Shown here: in pieces, positions 46,261-55,768 of the stretch
How the letters are laid out: each line of letters begins with the position of its first letter
Position numbering within the stretch: the stretch's first letter is position 1
Source of the DNA: Iris pallida
Taxonomy: Eukaryota; Streptophyta; Magnoliopsida; Asparagales; Iridaceae
Length of the DNA: 64,000 nt
Direction of reading: 5' to 3'
NCBI GenBank assembly: GCA_029216955.1
Contig: JANAVB010015600.1
Location: 33,411,734 to 33,475,733, forward strand
Notes under the pieces: model-generated
Database searches by the model: none
Told to the model about the DNA's origin: nothing
What the model saw: only the letters and a program-made list of their open reading frames with translations
Translations under genes and position numbers: made by a program

Positions 46261-46299
46261 GGCAACGGGCCCGATCGAAATCACAAATTTTCACCAAAT

Positions 46300-46503
46300 T
46301 TTTTTTTTCCCGCTCGATCCCCCTCTCCTCTCTCCCCCCGGCGAACCCTCCCCTCCGGCGACCCCTCCCTCCGACGACACCCTCCCCTTCTCCCCCTGGC
46401 GACCCTGCTCGCCCGCTGACCCCTCCCTCCGGCGACCAGCCTCCCTCCTCCGACGAAGTCTCCTTCCTCGCCGCCTCCATCCTCCGACGAAGCCACCCTC
46501 CTC
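46300..46503 (+). promoter_or_regulatory. Probable CACTA-1 first exon (leader) and splice donor
   Basis: A CT-rich leader with CTCCGGCGACCC repeats ends CTCCTCAG followed by GTAAACCC at about 46506, a plausible 5' splice donor. The matching acceptor TTTGCAG lies at 48182-48188 just before the TNP2 start. Confidence 0.45.
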
Positions 46504-46569
46504 AGGTAAACCCTAACCCTAGCCCTAGCTATCTAGACACAGACACGGACACGAGAACCCTAACCCTAG

Positions 46570-46915
46570 CTGGGGTGGTCTTGCTGTCGAGGAGGGGAGG
46601 GAGGGGTGGGGGTGGGTGCAGGGGGGTGGAGGGGTCTTACTGTCGAGGGGTGGAGGGAGGGTGGGGGTACCCGGGGGTGGGGGTGTCTTGCTGTCGATGG
46701 GAGCAGGGTTGGGGTGGGTGCAGGGGTAGGGAGAGGGAGGGCAGGGGAGGGGGGGTCTTGCTGTCTAGGGGGCAGGGGAGGGGGGTCTTGCTGTCGAGGG
46801 GGGTAGGGGGGAGGGGGGCAAGGGTGGGTGGGTGCAGGGGTAGGGGGGAGGGGGCAGGGGTAGGTGGGTGCAGGGGTAGGGGGGGAGGGGGGCAGGGGGC
46901 AGGGGACAGGGCCCT
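46570..46915 (+). repeat. G-rich minisatellite with repeated TCTTGCTGTCGAGGG
   Basis: About five diverged copies of a unit containing GTCTTGCTGTCGAGGGG plus long G-run spacers (GGGTGGGTGCAGGGG). Telomere-like CCCTAACCCTAG words lie at each side (about 46507, 46557, 46913). Confidence 0.85.
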
Positions 46916-47209
46916 AACCCTATTTCGGACACGACTCTGTGACACAGGACACAGGACACATGACACACACACACACACAATACATACATATATACCTATA
47001 TATATAAATACACATATCTACATATATACATGTATATATATACTCACACAATTACATACACACACAAATACATATATAAATATATATGTATATAATGTAT
47101 ATACACACAAATACACATATATATACAATCAAAAATCCATTTGAAATTCATTTTAAGAATCTGAATTGTTGACGATATATACCGTCAACGTTTGGTTTTG
47201 CCTTTTAGT

Positions 47210-47490
47210 TACAGGAATATGAGAGTTATTAGATGTTAAAGTAGGATATTAATTTATTAGTTAGGATAGAGAGTTTGAGATAGATAGTTTATGTGAATGT
47301 TAGGTAGTAGTGTACAGTTCATGATTAGCAATGTTTAGATATTAGTTTCAGTTAAAGGGTTAGTTTAGATTAGGATATTAGTTTATGTTAGAAGGAACTG
47401 CCTGCAACTGCATCGTAGCTGCAGGAATATGAGAGTTATTAGATGTTAAAGTAGGATATTAATTTATTAGTTAGGATAGAGATTTATTAG
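47210..47490 (+). repeat. Direct repeat, about 66 bp, spacing 213 bp
   Basis: AGGAATATGAGAGTTATTAG to TTAGTTAGGATAGAGA occurs at about 47213 and 47426 with almost no change, and CTGCATCGTAGCT occurs nearby twice (47407, 47527). This lies in the predicted first intron of CACTA-1. Confidence 0.75.
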
Positions 47491-47565
47491 TTATTTTTAT
47501 AAACCGTGATATGTTAAATGCCTGCAGCTGCATCGTAGCTCAGGGATATGACTGTGAGGGTGACA

Positions 47566-47735
47566 TGGTTGTCACATTAAGGGTCGTTGAGGAGGTGACA
47601 TATTGTGAACAGATATATCCTTATAGTTCTCCTACGTAATGTTAAAAAAAATTCGTAGGAGAACTATATTTAAGGATATATCTTTTCGCAACATGTCACC
47701 TTGTCAAAGACCCTTAATGTACCAACCATGTTACC
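47566..47735. repeat. Foldback in the CACTA-1 5' intron
   Basis: The left arm (GGGTGACATGGTTG... to AGTTCTCCTACG) pairs imperfectly with the right arm (CGTAGGAGAACTATA... to CAACCATGTTAC) around an A-rich loop. Each arm is about 80 bp. Confidence 0.75.
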
Positions 47736-47737
47736 GC

Positions 47738-47853
47738 GGTATTGGTATTGGGATACCAATAGCGATAAGGTAAAGGGTACCAATAGCGATAAGGTAAAGG
47801 GTACCAACTTAAGGTATTGGTATTGGGATACCAATAGCGATAAGGTAAAGGGT
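47738..47853 (+). repeat. Short tandem repeat GATACCAATAGCGATAAGGT
   Basis: Three copies of ACCAATAGCGATAAGGTAAA followed by GGGTACC, with GGTATTGGTATTGGGATACC flanking, which can itself fold. Confidence 0.8.
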
Positions 47854-48200
47854 ACCTTGGTAGGTAATGACTAGAAATAGGATATTTGACATTGTTTGAC
47901 CAAGGTTGACTATTTTGACTGAAAGTTAAAGTAGAGTTAACATCTGACCTAGATTGGACTAAGAGTTGACAAAGTCAACTATAGGTCAACCCTTGACCTA
48001 CTTTGACCTTGTTTGACTTTGTTTGACTTAGCTTGATCTTGTTTGACTTTGTTTGACTTAGTACAACCTAGTTTGACCTAGATTGCATATCATTGTTATT
48101 AGTAACTGTCCGCTACTAATGTGTGTCCCATAATAAGACATAATATACGAATTTGTGCCTATTAGATAATGTGTGTCCATCTTTGCAGAATTATTTCCAA

Positions 48201-51023
48201 ATGGATATGAATTACTACTTACGAAATCGTTCATGGATATACAATCGTCGTCCTGATGATATGTGTGGTGTGCGGGATAAATATATAGCGGGAGTAGAGC
48301 AGTTCCTGCAGTTTGCTAAGACGTTCCCTCAGTACATGGACGACACCAAAATTAAGTGTCCGCGTGTGAAATGTCATAACGTGAAATATTATCCAGAAGT
48401 GGAAGTGGCATATCATTTGTACTCGAGGGGTTTCACGTCTAATTACTATCAATGGACCGCACACGAAAAACTTTTGTCTTTAGCATCAGAGCCGGAGCCT
48501 TATGTTGAGCCGTATATGCATGCGGAACCTAATTTTGTTTCAGATAATCATGCATACGACGACGGGTGCGTGAACATGGTTTTCGACGCTGCAGGGCCTA
48601 GTTTCGTTCATGATGCACCTGAGGAGGCACCGAACGTCGATGCTGCACAGTTCATGGAGTTGCTGGAGAATACAAGGACTCCATTGTATCCTGGTTGTGA
48701 GGATCATTCACTGTTGGAGGTGGTTACAAGACTGTTGAGCATTAAGTCAGATTTTAACATGTTGCAAGAATGCTACAACCGAGTATTGGAGTTGATTATA
48801 GACATCTTGTCGGCGGATGCTAAGTTGCCTAAAGACTTCTACCGGTCTAAGAGGATGGTGAGATCGCTCTGGATGGGATACGAGAAAATCGATTCTTGTC
48901 GCAATGGGTGCATGCTGTACTACAAAGACGACAAGGACGCAGATGTGTGCAGATTTTGTGGTGCTGATCGCTATAAGACAACTAGTACATGAAGGTCTAC
49001 CGGTGCAAGAAGACCGACCGATTCAATGCACTACTTGCCTTTAATGTCGCGGTTGCAAAGATTATTTATGGTGAAAGAGACGGCCGAAAATATGAGTTGG
49101 CACATGCGAGAACAGATTGAAGGAGTGTTGGATCAACCATCCGATGGAGAAGCGTGGAAGCACTTTGATCGAGTGTATCCTAATTTTGCTTCAGATTCGC
49201 GTAATATCAGGTTGGGGCTATCTTCTGACGGTTTTACTCCTTTTGGTCTTTCGGGATCCCAGTATTCGTGCTGGCCTGTGATTGTCACTTCGTATAACCT
49301 ACCGCCTTGGATATGCATGAAGACTCAGTACATGTTTCTAACCGTTATAATTTCTGGTCCGAACAATTCCAAGAGGAACATTGATGTGTACTTACAGCCT
49401 TTGATAGATGAGTTGAATCAGTTATGGGAAGTAGGTGCTAACACGTACGATGTTTCCAGGAAGCATAATTTTCAGATGAAGGCAACCCTTATGTGGACCA
49501 TCAACGACTTTCCGGCCTATGGAATGTTATCTGGATGGAGCACTCATGGCCGTCTCTCATGTCCGTATTGCATAGACCGTAGTAAGGCTTTCCGCTTGAA
49601 ACACGGAGGAAAACCGTGCTTCTTTGATTGTTATCGGCAATTTCTGCCAAAAGATCATCCGTTCAGAAGAAACATGAATGCATTCCGTGCCGGCGTTGTA
49701 GAGAAGGGTGATCCACCGCAAAGGTGGTGCGGAGCCACGATATGGGAGGAGGTTAGAGATTTTCCAAGTGCTATCGAAGATCCTACAACTGGGTACAAGT
49801 GCGATGGATTTAGTAGAGATCATAACTGGACAAAGAGGAGCATATTCTGGGATCTGCCATACTGGAGTACCAATCTGATCAGACATAATCTTGATGTCAT
49901 GCATATTGAGAAGAATGTGTTTGATAACATAATACTGAAGGTATTCAATGCTCCAGGAAAGCCATCGGGTAAAATAAAGAAGAGATATCTGAACGATGAT
50001 GAGCTAAGGGCTGCTCAGGTGTATGTATTACTCAACTGCGACGAGGAGGAAGTAGAGAAACTGGAGGGGTAAGTAATTAATACGTCTATATTATTTTAAT
50101 AGTGTTGATTATTATACTATTACATTAATTGCACGATGTTGTTTTCAGCATATTTAATGATGATGTGAGTTCAGGTAGGCCACACATAACAGAAGAAGAA
50201 CTAGAACAAGAAATAAGACGTTATTTTCCATCATGGTTAAGTGCATATGTAAGACTTGAGAACTCTGTAATTACCTTTCTGTATATGCACTTGATTGAGA
50301 ATGAGCTTAATTGCTTCTTTCGTTGTATTTAGGTCGATCGTCCATACGCAAGACTTGAGAATGAGTCTATTAGAACGCTAGCCAAGGGACCAATTTATGC
50401 TGCAAAAATATGGCCAAGCTACTGTGTTAATGGATTTAGGTTCAAGTCAACAACTTGTCCGATCAGAGACAACTTTGTGGATCTCGACTCCACCAAAAAC
50501 ATCTGTTTGTGTATCAGATCTTCGAACTACAAAGATGTTGATGCGGGCAACGATTTCTATGACGTGCTACGGGAGATCGTGGAGCTGACATATAGTTATG
50601 GAATAGAGCCTGCTAAGATTGTGTTATTCAGGTGTGATTGGTTCGATCCGATTGAAGGTCAAGGTTGGAAAGTAGACAAGCACGGTCTTGTTGATATAAA
50701 CTATCGGCGTCGATATCAAGCCTATGAACCATTTGTCCTATCAAGTCAGGCTCAGCTCGTGTACTTCATAAGTTATCCTAAATGGGGAACAACAAGGTCG
50801 GACTGGTGGGCAGTATGCAAGACCAAAGCTAGAAATACCTTTGAGGTTGACGATATAGCTTATCAAGAGGATGAACTACCTCTTGTAACAAATATTATAG
50901 AAGTGGACACGACGGAAGTTCCTCATTACACATCTAATTGTGTAGAAGAAGTAGAATTATCTGAAGAGAAAGATGCAGATGAAAGTGAAGATGTAGAGGA
51001 GGAAGAAGAAGAAGAAGAAGAAG

Positions 51024-51055
<32 letters not shown>

Positions 51056-51097
51056 TATGAGCTAAACGAACTAGATGAATTTTTAGAAGATGATTAA
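48201..51097 (+). CDS. CACTA transposase, TNP2 type (one in-frame stop)
   Basis: Catalyses excision and insertion of CACTA elements, binding their termini in the nucleus. Exons: 48201-50068, 50149-50248 and 50333-51097, with GT-AG borders and matching phases. The start follows a TTTGCAG acceptor. Domain order: Transpos_assoc-like NRSWIYNRR...AGVEQFLQFA; TNP2 core with LGLSSDGFTPFG, WTINDFPAYGMLSGWSTHG, CPYC and LDVMHIEKNVFDN; then ELRAAQVYVLLNCDEEE; then a DUF4216-like part, AKIVLFRCDWFDP...EPFVLSSQAQLVYFI; and an acidic tail encoded by (GAA)n. A TGA at 48990-48992 interrupts the frame. The DUF4218 block normally found between KNVFDN and ELRAA is absent. The protein is otherwise well preserved. 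Confidence 0.85.
51000..51053 (+). repeat. (GAA)n microsatellite coding for polyglutamate
   Basis: About 16 GAA/GAG codons in the acidic C-terminus of the TNP2 protein. Length is likely variable between copies. Confidence 0.9.
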
Positions 51098-51278
51098 ATC
51101 TGTACGTTTGTTTTATCATCATATTTGACACTTTAGTGACACTTCTATCATATAAATCTGTGACACTTCAGTGACACTTTATTGACACTTTTATCTGTGA
51201 CTATGATATTTTTCAAAAATCTGTGATGTCTATCATATAAATATGTTTTTTTGTTTTATTGTCACATGTTATTATCAG

Positions 51279-53221
51279 GTATGACTATCTGGACGACGCG
51301 GAGGATTTTATATTAGGCAGTCCCGTCAGCCTCGGGCTGGGGATGGCGATTCCGTACCCTCATCCACATCTCCGAGTATGCCATCGTACCGTTATGTTCC
51401 CGGTCCATTATCGGGACATGGCAGTTCCAGTAGGTTGGCGACTCCTTCCTCGTCGTCTAGCCTTCCTGATCCCGCGTCCAGCATTCCTGATCCCCCGTCC
51501 AGCATTCCTCCTGCCGACGGCTCCATGGGGGGAGCCGACGTCGAGCATATGGAGGACGACGATCAGACTGATCCTGCCCAGGCAGGAGGTGAGAGCGACC
51601 CTCCATGCGCTCCCCCGGGCGAGACGCGTATGGAGATTTGGACGGACGGGGCTACGAAGTAAGTTAATTAATTAATATATATTTCTCAAATGATTATATG
51701 TACATATATATTCATGAAAATTATTATTTTATAGATATCGGCCTTCTGCAGTACAAAGACAGCTGGAGGTATTTCTGAGGCAGAACTATGGTGGGCCTTG
51801 GATAACTACTCAGATGCTCCCGCAGATAGGAAGGCCTTTTGGTTCGCCCACTTCAAGGTAAAAATTTTGTTTATTTTTAAATTTTAATAATCATTTGTGT
51901 ATATTATACAACTTTTCTATTTTACTTCTTGTAGAGGACCTATTTCTATCCAACACACCGGGCGGCAAAGATCGAGGGCCAATTTTCTGCCGTCACAGCC
52001 AAGCTCATCCGTGATGCGATCCACGACCAGAAGTCTCGTGATCGCTCCGGACAGCCGATCCATGGTTGGATCACGCCAGAGCAGTGGACTGCGATGAAGG
52101 CTAGATTCAGCGAGCCCAAGTACCAGGAGCGGTCTAACAAGGCCAAGGTGGCGTGGTCGAGCGCCGGTAAGTGGTGTGGTGGCTCCATTCCGATGACAGA
52201 GCATTTTCGTCGTCCGGTACGTTTCCTATGACGGACATTAATTTATATATAGTTCGATAGAATGTTTAATTCTAATAATAGATAATATATTTTAACAGGT
52301 AAAAAAGGGTGAGGACCCGAACATGGTGACCGTCTTCCTGGTCACCCATCGGAGGGTTGGGTAGTTCATTGACGAGAGGGCGACACAGGCATATGTACGT
52401 TCTATTCTTTATATTAATTTACTATAATTTAGAAAACAGGAAAATAGATATCAATATAGACTTTAGCAAACACTTACACGTTAGCAAACATGTTCTAGGC
52501 CGAGTTTGTTCGGCTACAGGAGGAGGCGGCTGCTGCTGCTAGTGCACCAGCAGAGGGAGGGGCTGGTACTTTCTCCCACCCGTCTACAGCTCCATCGCCA
52601 GACGACCCATGGATGACCGCCGTTGGCGGTCTTCAGAAGGGTACGTACTACGGTACGGGATCCTACGGCGCATATTTGGCTTCAGAGTCATCCCGGGCCC
52701 CCTCTGTAAGTGCGCAGTCTCCGGCTTCGCAGGCATCGTCACGAGCTCAGGATATTCGTCGTCAGATCGAGGAGCTGCGTCGCGAGTTGCAGCAGCAGAT
52801 TTTTGATGCGGTCGAGCGACGATCCGACCCTCCGATCGTTACCGGATGATTTGATGCGGTCAAGCGCAGTATACAGGAGCTGATGAGTCTGCAGCAGGCT
52901 ATAGCTGCCAGCTTGCACACGCTCACCGAGTCTACGCAGCGTACAGAGCGTAGACAGGTCGAGCTGAAGGGATCGCAGAGGAGCATGTCTGCCTCACTCA
53001 CTCAGGTATCGGCTTCGCTTGAGGCGAGTACTGAGAGGGTGGTGAGTACCCTTGCTGTTTATGGTGAGCGACTGCGAGAGCTGGAGCAGATACGTCCTCC
53101 CAGTCCATCGACGACACCGACCCCAGACATTGCACTGCCTCCTACTGCCCCTACGGTACAGCTCACACAGGAGCAGTATGAGTACATGCTATCCCAGATG
53201 CACGACAGGGGTCCTCAGTGA
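51279..53221 (+). pseudogene. CACTA-1 second gene, Ptta/En/Spm transposase_24-like
   Basis: Five exons are inferred: to about 51660 (proline/serine-rich, MEIWTDGATK), 51735-51858, 51934-52216, 52300-52395 and 52500-53221. The middle exons read RPSAVQRQLEVFLRQNYGGP, then ADRKAFWFAHFKRTYFY, then AKVAWSSAGKWCGGS and THRRVG. This order is that of transposase_24, the accessory DNA-binding protein in CACTA elements. The last exon carries a probable coiled coil (RAQDIRRQIEELRRELQQQI) and ends YEYMLSQMHDRGPQ. Lesions: a one-base shift near 51810, a TAG in HRRVG*FIDERA (CAG expected), and a TGA at 52847-52849. The ATG start is uncertain. Confidence 0.6.
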
Positions 53222-53574
53222 TCCAGTAGATTTTTTTAACATCTTTGTATTTATTGGCCCTATGGGCCCATTCACCGTTCTGTACACTGATTTTGAATTT
53301 TATTTGACTATGTTGGACATGTATGTTTGTTGGACATGTATATTGGTAATATTTAATTTGTTAGTATTTTTATTGAGTACATGTATAATATTTAGTTGTA
53401 GACTGTTATGATGGGAGACTGTTATGCATCTATTAGTTATAGACTGTTATGATGGAAGACTGTTAATTATGATGATATCTGCGACGGGGATGACAAATAT
53501 ACCTACGCTGGGTTATAAGCGATGATCTGATATACAAAGGAGGTACTGTCCAAATTTTAAAAAAATATAATATG

Positions 53575-53918
53575 TATTTTTGTGATGATGTGTGTCTGTG
53601 TTTACAGTAAATGTGAAATGCAGTGTTCGAAACCATCGACAGTTTCGATTACTGTTGTATGTTTTATCTTGGATAGAAAGAGCAACAGTTCAGGGTGTAC
53701 TTCTGAGAGCTTCATTTTCACGTCCTTCACTTTCTCGGGACGTCGTAAAGGATCTCGAGAAGGTGAAGGACGTGAAGAGGAAGCTCTGAGAAGTGCACCC
53801 TGAACTGTTGCTCTTTCTATCCAAGATAAAACATAGAATAATAAGCAAAACTGTCGATGGTTCGAATACTGCACTTCACACACACTGTAAACACAGACAC
53901 ACAGCATAACAAAAATAC
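53575..53918. repeat. Long hairpin downstream of the CACTA-1 genes
   Basis: Left arm 53575-53745 and right arm about 53765-53918 are inverted copies: GGATAGAAAGAGCAACAGTT at 53670 pairs with AACTGTTGCTCTTTCTATCC at about 53802. Both strands encode the same short peptide (VLSWIERATVQG), which confirms the inversion. The loop is only about 10-20 bp. It lies 350 bp past the last stop codon, likely within the 3' untranslated or read-through transcript. Confidence 0.85.
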
Positions 53919-53939
53919 CAATTATTTTTTTTAATTTTT

Positions 53940-54395
53940 TTATAACATCTGCGACGTTTTGTGACGTACAGTACACGTTGCTATACGTCGCCAAATAGTG
54001 ACGTAACGTCGCTATCCGTCGCTATACTGCTGACATTGCATATGACCACCTGAGAGCTGACGTCGCTAAAGTTGTTGCTAGGCGTCGCTAAAATGCTGAC
54101 GTGGCTGCCATGCCATGTCATCATATATAAAGTTGACGGCATCGCTAAGTGGTCGCCCTACATCGCTATAGTGGCGATGTATGATGACGTCGCTATCTGT
54201 CGCTAATATTGCGACGTCTAGCGACACTAAACATGACGTCGCAACTAGCGACGAATTGCGACGAAATTATAATCTGCGACAAGCCTATATGTGACATCCA
54301 ATTTTCGTCGCTAAATACGTTGCTAATAGAAATTAGCGACGGATTTTCCTTTTTTAGCGACGTATGCTGACGTCGCTAAAAGGGGTTATTTTAGT
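53940..54395. repeat. CACTA-1 right subterminal repeats
   Basis: Dense ACGTCGCTA/TAGCGACGT words in both orientations up to the terminal TTTTAGTAGTG. Confidence 0.8.
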
Positions 54396-54399
54396 AGTG

Positions 54400-54567
54400 C
54401 CCTTGGTCTTCCTGGTTGTATGTGTCTACCAGGTGGACCAACCTCATATGTTGGCTGAAAAAGGACACAGAGTATAGGTATTAGACAGTGTAGAGTAGGG
54501 ACTTGTATGTATAGCTAGTGAACTAGTGAAGTAGTGAGTATAACACAAGTATGTACTTGATCACATA
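54400..54567 (-). pseudogene. MULE-like transposase fragment, right part (exon border)
   Basis: On the minus strand TTTTTCAG is followed by a frame reading QPTYEVGPPGRHIQPGRPR, a conserved-looking basic segment before the zinc knuckle of MULE transposases. The remainder to 54567 looks like intron. The coding thread resumes at 46015 beyond CACTA-1. Confidence 0.45.
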
Positions 54568-55260
54568 CACTACTAAAATATAGCGAATTAGCGACGGCCA
54601 TATCCGTCGGTAAATCGACTTAGTGACGACTAGCCGACGAAATTTGGCTAAAAAAATTCGTCAAAAAATAGCCCATCGCTAAAAAAAAGTCCATCGCTAA
54701 GTTGTCGTCATTCGACGGCTTAGCGACGGATTGCCGTCATCAAGAATCGTACATTTAGCGCGGCTAACCGACGAATTTCTGTCAAAGTAAGTATCAGAAA
54801 GTTTCTGATACTACTTTTTAGCGACGGACAAGTCCGTCGGTAATACGTCGGTAACCGCATATCAGAGTTTCTGGTACGCAAAATCCGTCGCCAATCCGTC
54901 GCTAATTGTCGCTAATACTCGACGGCAGAGCGACGGATTAGCGACAAGATATCCGTCGCTTAGGCTCTGAAATTTTTCTTATTTTCAGAACCTTGGCGAC
55001 GGTTAATCTGTCGCTCGGTTGTCACAAATTAGTCGCTAATACGACGACGTAGCGATGGCATAGCGACGGATTATTCGTTGCTTATGTTCTGGAAATCTTC
55101 ATAGTTCCAGAACCTTGTCGACGGATATTCCGTCGCTAATCCGTCGATATCCGTCGCCAACTAGAAATTCTCCAGTTAGCGACGGATATTCCGTCGCGCA
55201 GCCGTCACCTTTCGTCGCTTTGTAGACGCAAGTCCGTCGCTAACTGGAAAAGTTTTTAAA

Positions 55261-55560
55261 AAATTGCATAAAACATAGCATTCCCTGTTCGTACAACATC
55301 CGAAACATCGAAACATCACAATATACATCACACCTCACACAACCAACAAACCAATATACATCACACACCAATATACAAATATCTATCACAAATACATCAC
55401 ACAAACCAACATACATCACACACTAATATCCAAACATCCATCACAAACTAATATCCAAATATCTACCATTATCCCAAACATTCACCATTATCCATGTGAA
55501 AATATCCGAATTTCACAAATATTCAACATTTAAAAAATATTTCCAAACATTCAAAAACAA
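55261..55560. repeat. CATCACA/ATATCCAAA short-unit repeats in CACTA-2
   Basis: Loosely repeated ATACATCACA, AACCAACA and ATATCCAAACATC words between the subterminal region and the coding end, probably 3' untranslated. Confidence 0.6.
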
Positions 55561-55564
55561 TAAC

Positions 55565-55768
55565 ATCAATGAGAAGGAGGATGTGGATCGTCCGCTAATG
55601 GTAATCCCTGCTGCGCCCGACGAAGATACTCCTCCACCATGTGTGCCGGCAGGGTATCAAAGACATGGCCTAGAAGTTGGCGTAGCTGCTCTGGCGACAT
55701 CATGTCAAGGAGTGTCGTCACAGTAGGAGAGGGTACTAGAGGGACAGCAGGGTCAAAAGAAGGAGCCC
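55565..55768 (-). pseudogene. CACTA-2 accessory transposase, C-terminal end
   Basis: The minus frame reads LLDMMSPEQLRQLLGHVFD and continues to LPLADDPHPPSH and a TGA at 55565. It is cut at 55768 by the Gypsy-2 LTR. It is short and of the kind found at the end of the second gene of plant CACTA elements; the family assignment rests mainly on position. Confidence 0.45.

Larger units (their letters stand above)
46016..54399 (+). mobile_element. CACTA-1 (En/Spm-like), full length, 8.4 kb
   Basis: Perfect 12-bp terminal inverted repeats, CACTACTAAAAT, at both ends. The 3-bp duplication CCC (46013-46015, 54400-54402) is weak because of a C run. Subterminal regions (46021-46260 and 53940-54395) are packed with GCGACGT/ACGTCGC words in both orientations. 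Inside are a TNP2 gene and a second transposase gene, in that order on plus. Removal rejoins the two halves of a minus-strand MULE-like gene, confirming the insertion. Confidence 0.9.
54568..55768 (-). mobile_element. CACTA-2, one end only, interrupted by Gypsy-2
   Basis: Begins CACTACTAAAATATAGCG, sharing the CACTA-1 terminal repeat. About 690 bp of subterminal sequence (54575-55250) follow, rich in GCGACGGA/TCCGTCGC words distinct from those of CACTA-1 (GCGACGT). The element reads leftward: a coding C-terminus on minus lies at 55768-55565. Gypsy-2 begins at 55769. The other end lies outside the window. Confidence 0.75.

Noticed and set aside
46500..46920. Telomere-like CCCTAACCCTAG words as an interstitial telomere
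   Set aside because: Only two or three units at scattered spots. They resemble promoter telo-box words more than a telomeric tract.
46167..47144. 325-codon frame, longest non-transposase frame in CACTA-1
   Set aside because: It crosses subterminal repeats, the leader, the G-rich minisatellite and a TA microsatellite, and is glycine/arginine-rich from composition alone. A splice donor falls inside it.
53582..53994. Matching peptides on both strands around the CACTA-1 hairpin
   Set aside because: The match reflects the inverted repeat. There is no independent evidence of a protein.
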